Notes: generated by a model from the letters alone, not told the origin. A stretch of 64,000 bases of DNA from Trinickia sp. Y13 (GCF_029522115.1 NZ_JAKWFK010000012.1:1-64000); one strand, 5' to 3'. Positions 1 through 9,394 are shown, counted from the first letter of the stretch. Numbers and translations: made by a program.

Positions 1-256
1 CGTTGCGCGCCCCCTGACCACTTCCGGTGCCGGTGCGGCCCGCAACGCCGTGCTACGCGCGACGTCGCGGCCCGCACCGGACATTTCTACTTTGCGCGCC
101 ACCGGACATTTCTATTTTGGGTTGACATCTCGGCGCAAATAAGATTTCAGCGTCGCCCGGTTCACGCGGCTAACATTCGCCCTATGGCATATCGCAGTTT
201 TTGCATCCGATGACCGATGGCGCGCTCGCGCGCCCCAAACGATAGGAGGCAACGAC
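1..256. other. Left-edge non-coding stretch with paired repeats
   Basis: No convincing gene. The stretch contains a 19-bp sequence starting ACCGGACATTTCTA at 76-94 and again at 101-119, with one mismatch and a 25-bp period. A TTGACA at 122-127 has no good -10 element 16-18 bp downstream, so no promoter is called. A strong Shine-Dalgarno, AGGAGG, lies at 244-249 in front of sixA. Confidence 0.5.
76..119. repeat. Two 19-bp direct repeats, possible IS end
   Basis: The copies at 76-94 and 101-119 differ only at one C/T position and are separated by 6 bp. Closely spaced short terminal repeats of this kind occur at the ends of some insertion sequences. No transposase is visible, because the window begins only 75 bp upstream, so assignment to a mobile element is inference. 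Confidence 0.35.
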
Positions 257-715
257 ATGGATTTGATCCTTTGGCGCCACGCGGAAGCGGAAGACACCGC
301 GCCCAGCGACGCCGCCCGCCAACTCACCCCGCGCGGGCGCAAGCAAGCGCAAACGGTGGCCAAATGGCTCAGGCAACGGCTCAGCGCCGACGCCGTGATC
401 CTGGCGAGCCCCACCGCACGGACCGTCCAAACCGTCGAAGCGTTGACCGACCAATACCGCAGCGTGGATCGCATCGCCCCCGGCGCCGGGCCGGAGGCGG
501 TGCTGGAAGCAGCCGGCTGGCCGGACGGCATAGCCTCGATGGTCGTCATCGTCGGGCATCAACCCACCCTGGGCCTCGTCGCCTCTCATCTCGTAGCGGC
601 GCAAAGCGCCGAATGGACGATCAAGAAAGGCGGGCTGTGGTGGATCGCGAGCCGCGAGCGCAATGGCTCCGGACAGGTCGTGGTGCGCGCTGTCATTTCT
701 CCCGATCTGGTTTAA
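257..715 (+). CDS. sixA: Phosphohistidine phosphatase SixA
   Basis: A 152-aa histidine-phosphatase superfamily protein. The N-terminal catalytic R-H motif is LWRHAEAE, with the phospho-accepting His at residue 8, and the second catalytic histidine lies in VGHQPTLG (H101). In enterobacteria SixA removes phosphate from phosphohistidine in phosphotransfer proteins, such as ArcB and the PTS protein NPr; whether these are the targets here is not shown. The length matches the SixA family (about 150-160 aa). The start is fixed by AGGAGG at 244-249, seven bases before the ATG. It precedes the OlsB-like gene on the same strand with a 137-bp gap, which may hold a separate promoter. Confidence 0.88.
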   Translation: MDLILWRHAEAEDTAPSDAARQLTPRGRKQAQTVAKWLRQRLSADAVILASPTARTVQTVEALTDQYRSVDRIAPGAGPEAVLEAAGWPDGIASMVVIVGHQPTLGLVASHLVAAQSAEWTIKKGGLWWIASRERNGSGQVVVRAVISPDLV

Positions 716-852
716 ACCCGATGAAACGCGCGTGTCGGCCGCGCGACATGTCATCGCAGCGACACGCGTTTGCCATGCAAACGTCATCGCCCGTTACTAC
801 ATTGGCGGAGACCCAGCATTCCTTTCATAGCCATTAGGAACCAGGAACCCCT

Positions 853-1656
853 ATGCGAGATCTGCCGACGCCGACTCTGCCCTTCGCTTCGATCCCGCTC
901 GATTCGCGCCGCCGTCTGCCGCGCGAGAAAGAAACCGTCACGCAGGAACACCGTCTGCAAGTGGCCTGGGCGCGCACCGACGAAGAACTACGCGAGGCGC
1001 AGCGCCTGCGCTACCGCGTGTTCGCCGAAGAAATGGGCGCGAGCGTCTCGGGCCCGGCCGGGCTCGACGTCGATGCGTTCGACGCCTATTGCGATCATTT
1101 GCTCGTGCGCGACCTCGATACCCTGAAGGTGGTCGGCACTTACCGCGTCCTGCCCCCGCATCAAGCCGCCCGCGTCGGCCGCTTGTACGCCGAGGGCGAA
1201 TTCGATCTCTCGCGCCTCGCGCACTTGCGCGCAAAGATGGTCGAAGTAGGCCGTTCCTGCGTGCACGCCGACTATCGCAGCGGTTCGGTCATCATGTCGC
1301 TGTGGGGCGGACTCGGCACCTACATGATGCAAAACGGCTACGAGACGATGCTCGGTTGCGCGAGCGTGCCGATGGCCGACGGCGGCCATTTCGCAGCGAA
1401 CCTGTATGAGTCGTTGCGCGAGCAAGCGCTGACGAGCCCCGAATACCGCGTGTTCGCGCATACGCCGCTGCCCGTCGAGGAACTGCGCACCGGCGTGCGC
1501 GTCGCGCCGCCGCCGCTCGTCAAAGGGTATCTGCGCCTGGGCGCGAAGATCTGCGGCGCACCGGCTTGGGACCCCGACTTCAACTGCGCCGATTTCCTCA
1601 CGTTATTCCGTCTAGCCGATATCAACGCCCGCTACGCGCGCCACTTCCTCGCCTGA
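853..1656 (+). CDS. olsB: OlsB-like L-ornithine N-acyltransferase (GNAT)
   Basis: A 267-aa member of the Acetyltransf_5 / hemolysin-like GNAT group. The OlsB pattern is visible: an N-terminal acyl-transfer domain with RLRYRVFAEEMGA (about residues 50-62), then VEVGRSCVHADYR and LWGGLGTYM. OlsB acylates ornithine with 3-hydroxyacyl-ACP, the first step of ornithine-lipid synthesis at the inner membrane. Ornithine lipids can replace phospholipids under phosphate limitation in several bacteria, so a place beside ppx, ppk and pst fits. No Pho box was found in front of it. The upstream Shine-Dalgarno is weak (AGGAACC). It ends convergent with ppx, with a strong hairpin between the two. Assignment to OlsB rather than another acyl-homoserine/GNAT acyltransferase is likely but by family resemblance only. 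Confidence 0.75.
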   Translation: MRDLPTPTLPFASIPLDSRRRLPREKETVTQEHRLQVAWARTDEELREAQRLRYRVFAEEMGASVSGPAGLDVDAFDAYCDHLLVRDLDTLKVVGTYRVLPPHQAARVGRLYAEGEFDLSRLAHLRAKMVEVGRSCVHADYRSGSVIMSLWGGLGTYMMQNGYETMLGCASVPMADGGHFAANLYESLREQALTSPEYRVFAHTPLPVEELRTGVRVAPPPLVKGYLRLGAKICGAPAWDPDFNCADFLTLFRLADINARYARHFLA

Positions 1657-1702
1657 AGCAGCGCATCGACGCCCCGCGGCGCGCGTCACCGTCCACAGAG
1701 AA

Positions 1703-1740
1703 GAAGCGGCCCGCGCTCGGCATGGAGCGTGGGCCGCTTC
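1703..1740. terminator. Terminator hairpin between convergent olsB and ppx
   Basis: A 16-bp stem (1703-1718 with 1725-1740, one G-U wobble) and a 6-nt loop. On the minus strand the stem is followed by TTCTTCTCT, so it fits best as the ppx terminator and may serve both genes. Confidence 0.7.
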
Positions 1741-1786
1741 GCTCATCCGACTATCGGCCATCGCGCATTCTTGCGAATTCAATCGC

Positions 1787-3298
1787 TCATTCGTCCGTGT
1801 ACACGACGCGATAGCGAATCCCGACCTTCTCCCATTCGGCCGCTTCTTGGGTCAAGCTGTAATCGGTCAACGGATTGCCCGCGACCCATTCGTTCGGCAA
1901 GCGCACTTCGTAGCCGCCGTGGGACCTGGCCACGCGAATGCCGGGCAGGCCCACATCGGCGCGCCGGCGGCAAAGCAGCGCCGCGAGCCGCAAGCAAAAC
2001 AGCAAAGGCCACTCGACCTCGCGCGCTTGCGACAATTTGCCGAGCTTGCCCGCATGCCCGAGCACGAGCGCAGCGAGCCGCGCTTGATCGGTGCGCGAGA
2101 AGCCGGGCATATCGGCATTGCTCGCGATATAGGCGGAATGTTTGTGATACGAGCTATGCGAAATCGACAAGCCGATCTCGTGCAATGCGGCCGCCCAACC
2201 GAGAAAGACACGCCCTTCTTCCAACTCTTCCCCATTCGCTGCGTCGAGTTGATCGTAGAAGCCGACCGCCAGCTCGCCGATGCGTTCGGCCTGCGCGCGA
2301 TCCACGCCGTAACGGCGCATGAACCCCTCGACCGTGACCGCCCGCATGTCCTCGTGCTGCGTGCGTCCCAGCAAGTCGTATAGAACGCCGAGCCGCAATG
2401 CGCCGTCGGTCGTATCGACGTATTCGATACCGAGTTCCTCGAACACGGCCAGCATGATCGACAAGCCTCCCGCGAGCACCGGCACGCGATCGGGCTTGAG
2501 CGCAACGAGCTTGAGCCGATTGACGTTTTCGGCTTTGATGAGCGCGCGCTTGAGCCGCTCGAGGCCGCCGCGCGAGATGCCGTGCGTCACGCCGGGATCG
2601 TTGAAGCCGTTGGCTTCGACGAGTTCGGCCAGCGCCCGGGCCGTGCCCGAGGAGCCGATTGCCTGATCCCATCCGGCCTGCTTGTACTCGCGCGAGATGA
2701 TCTGAATTTCGCGCTTGGCTGCGAGTTCGGCCTGACGCATCGTGTAATCGTCGACGTTGCCCGCGGGAAAGAACGCGCGGCTGTGGCTGACGCAGCCGAT
2801 ATAAAGGCTTTCCATGACAAGCGGCGTGTAATGCTGGCCGATGATGAACTCGGTCGAGCCGCCGCCGATATCGACGACGAGCCGCTTGCCCGAAATCGCG
2901 GGCACCGAGTGCGCGGCGCCGGCATAGATCAGCCGCGCCTCTTCGCGCCCCGCGATGACTTCGATCGGAAAACCCAGCGCGTTTTGCGCTTCGACGAGAA
3001 ACTCGCTTGCATTCTTGGCGACGCGCAACGTATTGGTCGCCACGGCGCGCACGTGGTCGGGATGAAAATCGCGCAGCCGTTCGCCGAAGCGCTTGAGCGC
3101 GTCCCGCGCGCGCACTTGCGAAGCGCGATCGAGCATTTTGTCGGTCGAGAGCCCCGCGGCAAGCCGCACGGCCTCGCGCAGCGCATCGACTTGATAGATC
3201 TGCGCGCCGGCAGTCGTTTCCTCGACGCGGCCGACGATGAGCCGGAAACTGTTCGAGCCGAGGTCCACGGACGCAAGAAGGTGCGGGGTATTGGGCAT
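1787..3298 (-). CDS. ppx: Exopolyphosphatase Ppx/GppA
   Basis: A 503-aa Ppx/GppA phosphatase that hydrolyses terminal phosphates of polyphosphate and, in the GppA branch, converts pppGpp to ppGpp. The N-terminal actin-like ATPase fold shows the phosphate-1 motif DLGSNSFRL (residues 12-20) and the phosphate-2 motif VDIGGGSTEF. The C-terminal half carries the HD-like helical domain (ALHEIGLSISHSSYHKHSAYI region, broken here as a motif). The length matches E. coli Ppx (513 aa). It is divergent from ppk across a 288-bp gap, an arrangement unlike the E. coli ppk-ppx operon but common in beta-proteobacteria. The ATG at 3298 has only a distant GGGAG. Confidence 0.93.
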   Translation of the reverse strand: MPNTPHLLASVDLGSNSFRLIVGRVEETTAGAQIYQVDALREAVRLAAGLSTDKMLDRASQVRARDALKRFGERLRDFHPDHVRAVATNTLRVAKNASEFLVEAQNALGFPIEVIAGREEARLIYAGAAHSVPAISGKRLVVDIGGGSTEFIIGQHYTPLVMESLYIGCVSHSRAFFPAGNVDDYTMRQAELAAKREIQIISREYKQAGWDQAIGSSGTARALAELVEANGFNDPGVTHGISRGGLERLKRALIKAENVNRLKLVALKPDRVPVLAGGLSIMLAVFEELGIEYVDTTDGALRLGVLYDLLGRTQHEDMRAVTVEGFMRRYGVDRAQAERIGELAVGFYDQLDAANGEELEEGRVFLGWAAALHEIGLSISHSSYHKHSAYIASNADMPGFSRTDQARLAALVLGHAGKLGKLSQAREVEWPLLFCLRLAALLCRRRADVGLPGIRVARSHGGYEVRLPNEWVAGNPLTDYSLTQEAAEWEKVGIRYRVVYTDE

Positions 3299-3586
3299 TA
3301 GGAAAACGAGCTCCCGTGCGCGCGCACGACCGGCCGGGACCCATCGCCCGGGCGAGCGCCGCGCTGTTCAAAAACGTCATTGTAAGCACATAGTATTTCG
3401 CCACGGTGCATTGCATCAACGTGGCATCGCGTATGCGGCATGTCGGTCGTGTTCGCTTTGGCCGACCGGGGCACCCTATACCATCCAACTACGCATCAAC
3501 CCCGCGCAATCGCCAAATTCGCACCGAATCTCCGTAGAATGGCTAAAAAGTGACAGTATGACTTTTCATCGCAATGACACCGAACT
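3299..3586. promoter_or_regulatory. Divergent ppx/ppk control region
   Basis: A 288-bp intergenic segment that must hold both promoters. A TAGAAT at 3535-3540 is a reasonable -10 for ppk but lacks a clear -35. A degenerate Pho-box-like element (TTTTCAT, 4 nt, ATGACAC; 3563-3580) lies only 6 bp before the ppk start, too close to act as an upstream activator site. A second GTGACAG at 3550-3556 is not in Pho-box phase. Confidence 0.35.
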
Positions 3587-5707
3587 ATGAGAATGTCCGA
3601 GCGCCCGTTCATTTCTTCATCCGACCCTTCTCATTTGCTGCCGATGTCGCTGCGTTACCCCCTGCTGAACCGTGAGCTTGGCATTCTCGGCTTCAACGAG
3701 CGCGTTCTCGCGCAAGCCACCGACCCGTCCGTACCGCTTCTCGAGCGCTTGCGCTTCATCTGCATCACGAGCAGCAACCTCGACGAATTCTTCGAAGTGC
3801 GCATGGCGGGACTGCAGGAGCAAATGCGCGACAACCCGGGCTCGCTCGCCCCGGACGGCATGTCGCTGCAGCATGTCTACGATCTGGTCGTCGAACGCGC
3901 CCACAAACTCGTGCATCGGCAGTACGCGATGCTGCACGAGACCGTGCTCCCCGCGCTCGAGCAAGAAGGCATCTTCTTTCACGGCGCCGAGACGTGGACC
4001 GAAGTGCAGACCGAATGGGCGCGTCGCTACTTCGTCGACGAATTGCTGCCGGTGCTCACCCCGATCGGCCTCGATCCCGCGCATCCGTTCCCGCGCGTGC
4101 TCAACAAGAGCTTGAACTTCGTGGTCGAGCTCGAAGGCAAGGACGCATTCGGCCGCCAGGCGGTGATGGGGATCGTGCAAGCGCCGCGGGCGCTGCCAAG
4201 GCTCGTGCATATGCCGCAGGAGCTGTCGGGCTTCGCCTATGGCTTCGTGCTGCTCAGCTCGTTCATGCAACGTTTCGTTCACGAGCTGTTTCCCAATCTC
4301 ACGATCCGAAGCTGCAATCAATTCCGCATCACGCGCAACAGCGAGTTATTCGTCGATGAAGACGAAATCACGAACTTGCGTGTCGCGCTCCAAGGCGAGT
4401 TGCCCGCGCGCCACCTGGGCAACGCGGTGCGCCTCGAAGTATCGGCCGATACGCCGCCCCATCTCCTGCGCCGGCTGCTCGACGAAAGCGGCTTGAGCGA
4501 GAAAGACTGCTACCGCGTGGATGGGTCGGTCAATCTCGTGCGCCTCATGCAGTTGCCCGAACTCGTCGATCGGCCCGACCTGAAGTTCGTGCCGCACGTG
4601 CCCGCCACGCCGCCCGCATTGGCCAATGCCGCCAGCCTGTTCGACACGCTCGATCAGGGGGACGTGTTGCTGCATCATCCGTACGAAAGCTTTCAGCCCG
4701 TGTTGGAATTGCTACTGCAAGCGGCGCAAGACCCGAACGTCGTGGCGATCAAGCAGACGATCTACCGCACCGGCACCGATTCGCCGCTGATGGACGCGCT
4801 CATGCAAGCGGCGCGCAACGGCAAGGAAGTCACGGTGGTCGTCGAGTTGCTGGCGCGCTTCGACGAAGAAACCAACATCAATTGGGCCTCGCAGCTCGAA
4901 GCCGTCGGCGCGCACGTCGTCTACGGCGTCGTGGGCCACAAGTGCCACGCCAAGATGATGCTGATCGTGCGACGCACGACGAACAACGGCAAGTCGACGC
5001 TCAAGCGCTACGCACACTTGGGCACCGGCAACTATCATCCGCGCACGGCGCGCCTGTACACCGATTTCGGCTTGATGACGGCCGATCAGCGCATCTGCGA
5101 AGACGTTCACCACGTGTTCCAGCAGTTGACGGGCATCGGCGGCGAATTGAGGCTGCACGAGCTTTGGCAATCGCCGTTCACGCTGCATCCCAAGCTGGTC
5201 GAAGCGATCCGGGCGGAAGCCGACAACGCGCGCGCCGGCAAGAAAGCGCGCATCGTCGCGAAGATGAACGCCCTGCTCGAGCCGACGGTCATCGCCGAGT
5301 TGTACGAAGCGTCGCAAGCGGGCGTGAAGATCGATCTGATCGTGCGCGGCGTCTGCTCGCTGCAGCCGGGGGTCGAAGGGCTATCGGAGAACATCACCGT
5401 GCGCTCGATCGTGGGGCGCTTCCTCGAGCACCACCGCATTTTCTATTTCTTCGCCGATGGGCAGGAACGCGTCTACCTGTCGAGCGCGGACTGGATGGAT
5501 CGCAACTTCTTCCGCCGCGTCGAAGTCGCGTTCCCGGTCAACGATCGGCGCTTGAAACGGCGCGTCATCGCCGAGGGGCTGTCGGCGCTGCTCGGCGACA
5601 ATCAATCGGCTTGGGTGATGCAAAGCGATGGGCACTACCGGCGCAGCCGCCCCGGCAAAACATCGCGCAACGCCCAAGCGGGCTTGCTCGCGAAATTCGG
5701 CTGTTAA
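3587..5707 (+). CDS. ppk1: Polyphosphate kinase 1
   Basis: A 706-aa PPK1 that reversibly transfers the ATP gamma-phosphate to a growing polyphosphate chain. The N-terminal helical domain has LNRELGILGFNERVL (about residues 26-40) and SSNLDEFFEVRMAGL. The two C-terminal phospholipase-D-like domains carry the histidines: H454 in KCHAKMML aligns with the autophosphorylated His of the E. coli enzyme (H435), and H615 in FLEHHRIFYF aligns with E. coli H592. The length is normal (about 690-720 aa). Two in-frame ATGs at 3587 and 3593 are equally possible. It converges on phoR with 22 bp between the stops. It functions with ppx and the pst/pho genes in phosphate storage. Confidence 0.95.
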   Translation: MRMSERPFISSSDPSHLLPMSLRYPLLNRELGILGFNERVLAQATDPSVPLLERLRFICITSSNLDEFFEVRMAGLQEQMRDNPGSLAPDGMSLQHVYDLVVERAHKLVHRQYAMLHETVLPALEQEGIFFHGAETWTEVQTEWARRYFVDELLPVLTPIGLDPAHPFPRVLNKSLNFVVELEGKDAFGRQAVMGIVQAPRALPRLVHMPQELSGFAYGFVLLSSFMQRFVHELFPNLTIRSCNQFRITRNSELFVDEDEITNLRVALQGELPARHLGNAVRLEVSADTPPHLLRRLLDESGLSEKDCYRVDGSVNLVRLMQLPELVDRPDLKFVPHVPATPPALANAASLFDTLDQGDVLLHHPYESFQPVLELLLQAAQDPNVVAIKQTIYRTGTDSPLMDALMQAARNGKEVTVVVELLARFDEETNINWASQLEAVGAHVVYGVVGHKCHAKMMLIVRRTTNNGKSTLKRYAHLGTGNYHPRTARLYTDFGLMTADQRICEDVHHVFQQLTGIGGELRLHELWQSPFTLHPKLVEAIRAEADNARAGKKARIVAKMNALLEPTVIAELYEASQAGVKIDLIVRGVCSLQPGVEGLSENITVRSIVGRFLEHHRIFYFFADGQERVYLSSADWMDRNFFRRVEVAFPVNDRRLKRRVIAEGLSALLGDNQSAWVMQSDGHYRRSRPGKTSRNAQAGLLAKFGC

Positions 5708-5729
5708 AAGGAAAACAGCGCGGACCGCT

Positions 5730-7049
5730 CTAGGCGCCTGCGGGCGCGGGTTGCCGGCGCAACGAGCGCTGCGCCGGGAAACGCACGCTGAACGTGCTGC
5801 CCTTGCCCTCTTCGCTTTTGACTTCGAGCGTCGCATCGTGCCGCTGCAGCACGTGCTTGACGATGGCAAGGCCCAACCCCGTGCCGCCCGTATCGCGCGA
5901 GCGGCTGCGATCGACGCGGTAAAAGCGCTCGGTCAACCGCGGGATGTCGGCCGACGGAATTCCGAACCCCGTATCGGTCACCGAAAACGACGCTTCGCTG
6001 CCCACCCACTCCCAGGCGACATCGATCGAGCCGCCATCGGGCGTATAGCGAATGGCATTCGTCACGAGATTGCCGAGCGCGCTCAAGATCTCCGTTTCGA
6101 CGCCTGTCACGGTCAACGTGTCATCGGCCGAGAACGAGATGCGATGGCGCCCGCCCGACAGCGTCGCGGCATCCTCGCGCACGTGTGAAATCACGGCTCG
6201 CATATCGATGGGGCGATCGCTCGGCGGCTTGGCATCGCCTTCGAGCTTGGCCAGCACGAGTAAGTCGTCGACGATATTGCGCATGCGCGAGGCCTGCTGC
6301 TCCATCAGTTCCAAGTAGCGTTCGCGATCGGCTGCTTCGAGCGGGATCTCGCGCAGCGTTTCGAGAAAACCCGACAGCACCGTGAGCGGCGTCTTCAGTT
6401 CGTGCGAAACATTCGCGACGAAGTCGCGCCGCATGGCATCGGTGCGCTCGAGTTCGGTGATGTCGGCCGACAGCACGAGCTTGCGATTTTCCCCATAGGG
6501 GAACGCTTGCACGGAAAGCACGTTCTGCCGCTTCTCGCCCATGCCGCGCATGATGAGCATCTCGTCGTACTGATGCGAGTTCAGATAGCGCACGAAATCG
6601 GGATGCCGCACGAGATGCGTGATGTGCTGGCGCAGGTCGCGCTTCGCGTCCAAGCCGAAATGCTGCTCGGCGATCGCGTTGCACCACTCGATCTGGTCGT
6701 GATCGTCGAGCATGGCCACGCCGTTCGGCGACGCTTGGATCGCCTGGATAAAGCGCGAATGCTGCTGCTCGACTTGACGCACCTGAGCATGCCAGCGCTT
6801 GGCGAGCTTATGCAGCCGGTAGTATATCTCGCCCCACACACCGGGTGCGCTCGGCACTTCGCCGTAGACCGGAGCATCGAGCAAGCGCCACAAACGCTCG
6901 GTGTGATAGGAGGAAAAAAGAATTTGCGCGACGAGCGCGACGACGGCGAAGATCAACGCCGCACGCACGCTTGCGACGGTCGCGATTGCCGCACAGACGA
7001 GCGCGAGCAACAGCAGCGATACGATCGAGCGCGCCCAAATAATATTCAT
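5730..7049 (-). CDS. phoR: Phosphate regulon sensor histidine kinase PhoR
   Basis: A membrane histidine kinase of 439 aa from the ATG at 7049 (a TTG 24 nt upstream would add 8 residues). Two N-terminal membrane segments lie at about residues 5-45. They are followed by a PAS-type domain (QASPNGVAMLDD at about 100) and the HisKA box NVSHELKTPLTVL with phospho-acceptor H216. The ATPase domain follows, with N box NLVTNAIRYTPDGG and G boxes DTGFGIP and GTGLGLAIVKH. It phosphorylates PhoB when phosphate is scarce, and the Pst transporter with PhoU restrains it. It is the last gene of the pst-pho operon, 69 bp after phoB, and ends convergent with ppk. Confidence 0.95.
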   Translation of the reverse strand: MNIIWARSIVSLLLLALVCAAIATVASVRAALIFAVVALVAQILFSSYHTERLWRLLDAPVYGEVPSAPGVWGEIYYRLHKLAKRWHAQVRQVEQQHSRFIQAIQASPNGVAMLDDHDQIEWCNAIAEQHFGLDAKRDLRQHITHLVRHPDFVRYLNSHQYDEMLIMRGMGEKRQNVLSVQAFPYGENRKLVLSADITELERTDAMRRDFVANVSHELKTPLTVLSGFLETLREIPLEAADRERYLELMEQQASRMRNIVDDLLVLAKLEGDAKPPSDRPIDMRAVISHVREDAATLSGGRHRISFSADDTLTVTGVETEILSALGNLVTNAIRYTPDGGSIDVAWEWVGSEASFSVTDTGFGIPSADIPRLTERFYRVDRSRSRDTGGTGLGLAIVKHVLQRHDATLEVKSEEGKGSTFSVRFPAQRSLRRQPAPAGA

Positions 7050-7118
7050 GAGGTCATGGGTGAATCGAATCAAAAGCGCACCGCGGTTTCCCCGCGCGGC
7101 GCGCCCGGCGCTCCGGCG

Positions 7119-7826
7119 CTACGCGCTCTTGGCGAGACGATAACCGCTGCCGCGCACCGTTTCGATCATAGCATCGCAACCGGCCGGCTTTAGCGCGGCG
7201 CGAAGCCGCTTGATGTGGACATCGACTGTCCGCTCCTCCACGAACACGTGGTCGCCCCACACTTGATCGAGAAGTTGCGTGCGGCTATGCACGCGCTCGG
7301 GATGCGTCATGAAGAAGTGCAGCAGACGGAACTCCGTGGGGCCCAGATCCAGCTTGATTTCGCTTCCGGATCCATGCGCCGCGACCCGATGCGTGGCCGG
7401 ATCGAGCTTGAGCCCATTGATGGCGACCACGTCCTCGGTCAACTGCGGCGCGCGACGGCGCAGCACGGCCTTGATGCGGGCCATCAACTCCTTCGGCGAA
7501 AACGGCTTCGTGACGTAATCGTCGGCGCCGATCTCGAGGCCAAGCACCTTGTCTTGCTCATCGCCGCGCGCCGTCAGCATGATGATCGGGATGTGCTTCG
7601 TGCGCTCGTTGTTGCGCAGATCGCGCGCGAACGCGATGCCCGACTTGCCGGGCAACATCCAGTCCAGCAAGACGAGATCGGGCAGCACGTCGCTGATCAG
7701 CGCCTGGGCCTGCTCCGCGTTATAAGCACGGATCGGGCAATGGCCCGCGTGCTGCAGATTAACCGAAATCAGTTCGGAAATAGCGGGCTCATCTTCGATG
7801 ATGAGAATGCTGCTCGGCATCGTCAC
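7119..7826 (-). CDS. phoB: Phosphate regulon response regulator PhoB
   Basis: A 235-aa OmpR-type regulator. The receiver domain shows acidic residues E11-D12-E13, the phospho-acceptor D55 in LLDWMLPG and the conserved lysine in TKPFSPKEL. A winged-helix DNA-binding domain covers about residues 135-232 and ends with VRGSGYRL. It binds Pho boxes such as those found here upstream of pstS. The start at 7826 has AGAGGTGA upstream; a second ATG two codons in is possible. It begins 4 bp after the phoU stop, so the genes are co-translated. Confidence 0.95.
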   Translation of the reverse strand: MTMPSSILIIEDEPAISELISVNLQHAGHCPIRAYNAEQAQALISDVLPDLVLLDWMLPGKSGIAFARDLRNNERTKHIPIIMLTARGDEQDKVLGLEIGADDYVTKPFSPKELMARIKAVLRRRAPQLTEDVVAINGLKLDPATHRVAAHGSGSEIKLDLGPTEFRLLHFFMTHPERVHSRTQLLDQVWGDHVFVEERTVDVHIKRLRAALKPAGCDAMIETVRGSGYRLAKSA

Positions 7827-7830
7827 CTCT

Positions 7831-8535
7831 TCAACTCAGTGCTTCGCGTTCGAGGGCGTCGCGCGATTTATGCCGTACGTCCGTCCCCTTCACGATATAG
7901 ATGATGAACTCGGCGATGTTCTTCGCATGATCGCCGATACGCTCGATCGCCTTCGCGATGGTCAAGTATTCGAGCCCCGCCGAAATCGTGCGCGGGTCTT
8001 CCATCATGTAGGTGACGAGCTTGCGCACGAACGCGCGGAATTCCTCGTCGATGGCCTTGTCGTCGCGGACGATCTGCGCGGCTGCCACCGTGTCCAGCCG
8101 CGCAAACGCATCGAGCGCGCGACGCAGGATCGACACGGCCATCTCGCCCGACACTTTGATCTCGGCGATGTTCACCGTGCGCGCGGCGCCGTCTTCCGTC
8201 AAACGTTTGACGCGCTTGGCGATTTTCTCCGCCTCGTCGCCCGCGCGCTCGAGGTTGGTGATCGTCTTCGAGATCGCGAGCAACAAGCGCAGATCGCGTG
8301 CGGCCGGTTGGCGCCGCGCGATGACATTGCTGCACTCTTCGTCGATCACGACTTCCATCGTGTTGACCGTTTCTTCGGCCGCGATCACCTGATCGGCAAT
8401 GCCCTCGTCGAACTCGTTGAGCGCCTGCATCGCGCGCGTGATCTGCGCTTCGACGAGCCCGCCCATCTCGAGCACCTTCGACGAGACGAGGTTCAGGTCC
8501 GCATCGAACTGGCTCGACAAATGTTTATCCGTCAT
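7831..8535 (-). CDS. phoU: Phosphate transport regulator PhoU
   Basis: A 234-aa protein made of two PhoU helical repeats with metal-binding E/D motifs (ERAGDEAEKIAKR at about 95 and ERIGDHAKNIAEF at about 200). It links the Pst transporter to PhoR and keeps PhoR inactive when phosphate is plentiful. AAGGAG lies 6 nt before the ATG. It begins 10 bp after pstB and ends 4 bp before phoB. Confidence 0.95.
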   Translation of the reverse strand: MTDKHLSSQFDADLNLVSSKVLEMGGLVEAQITRAMQALNEFDEGIADQVIAAEETVNTMEVVIDEECSNVIARRQPAARDLRLLLAISKTITNLERAGDEAEKIAKRVKRLTEDGAARTVNIAEIKVSGEMAVSILRRALDAFARLDTVAAAQIVRDDKAIDEEFRAFVRKLVTYMMEDPRTISAGLEYLTIAKAIERIGDHAKNIAEFIIYIVKGTDVRHKSRDALEREALS

Positions 8536-8545
8536 GGTTGTCTCC

Positions 8546-9394
8546 TTAGCCGAAGCGGCCGGTGATGTAGTCCTCGGTTTCCTTGCGGACCGGCTTGATG
8601 AAGATCTTTTCGGTATCGCCGAACTCGATCAATTCACCAAGATACATGTATCCCGTGTAGTCGGAGCAACGCGCCGCTTGCTGCATATTGTGCGTGACGA
8701 TGACGACCGTGTAGTCGCTCTTGAGCTCGGCAATGAGCTCCTCGACGCGCCCCGTGGAAATCGGATCGAGCGCCGAGCACGGTTCATCGAGCAATAGCAC
8801 TTCCGGGCGGATCGCGATGCCGCGCGCAATGCACAGGCGCTGCTGCTGGCCGCCCGACAAACCGTAGCCGCTCTGGCCGAGCTTATCCTTGACCTCGCTC
8901 CAGAGCGCCGCCTTCGTCAAGGCCCACTCGACGCGGTCGTCCATCTCCGAACGCGAAAGCGATTCGAACATCTTCACGCCGAACGCGATGTTGTCGTAGA
9001 TCGACATCGGGAACGGCGTCGGCTTTTGGAACACCATGCCGACGCGAGCGCGCAGCAACGAGATGTCGCGATGGGTCGCGAGCAGGTTTTCGCCGTCCAT
9101 CATGATCGCGCCTTCGGCCCGCTGCTCGGGATACAGCGCGAACATCTTGTTGAATGTGCGCAAGAGCGTGGACTTGCCGCAACCGGACGGACCGATGAAC
9201 GCGGTCACCTTGCCTTCGGGAATGGAAAGGTTGATGTTCTTCAGCGCATGGTATTTGCCGTAGAAGAAGTTCAAATTCTTCACTTCGATCTTCGGCGCGG
9301 CGGGCGCGAGCGACGGCTCGCCGGTGGCGGGCTCGTGGCCGGCGGGCGACGCGGGACGCTCGATTTGGGACAGGTGACTCTCAGCCATGTTCAT
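8546..9394 (-). CDS. pstB: Phosphate ABC transporter ATPase PstB
   Basis: 282 aa from the ATG at 9394, chosen because GGAG lies 6 nt upstream and longer starts would overlap pstA. Walker A is GPSGCGKST, the ABC signature is LSGGQQQRL and Walker B is [11 protein letters not shown]. It drives high-affinity phosphate uptake through PstA-PstC. A stretch of about 40 residues before the ATPase core (rich in A, P, E) is longer than in E. coli PstB (257 aa) but usual in this family of bacteria. It lies 16 bp after the pstA stop. Confidence 0.95.
   Translation of the reverse strand: MNMAESHLSQIERPASPAGHEPATGEPSLAPAAPKIEVKNLNFFYGKYHALKNINLSIPEGKVTAFIGPSGCGKSTLLRTFNKMFALYPEQRAEGAIMMDGENLLATHRDISLLRARVGMVFQKPTPFPMSIYDNIAFGVKMFESLSRSEMDDRVEWALTKAALWSEVKDKLGQSGYGLSGGQQQRLCIARGIAIRPEVLLLDEPCSALDPISTGRVEELIAELKSDYTVVIVTHNMQQAARCSDYTGYMYLGELIEFGDTEKIFIKPVRKETEDYITGRFG

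Noticed and set aside
122-150. TTGACA as a sixA promoter
   Set aside because: No acceptable -10 at 16-18 bp spacing.
3563-3580. Pho-box-like element before ppk
   Set aside because: Only 5 of 7 matches in each half, and it ends 6 bp before the start codon, leaving no room for a -10.
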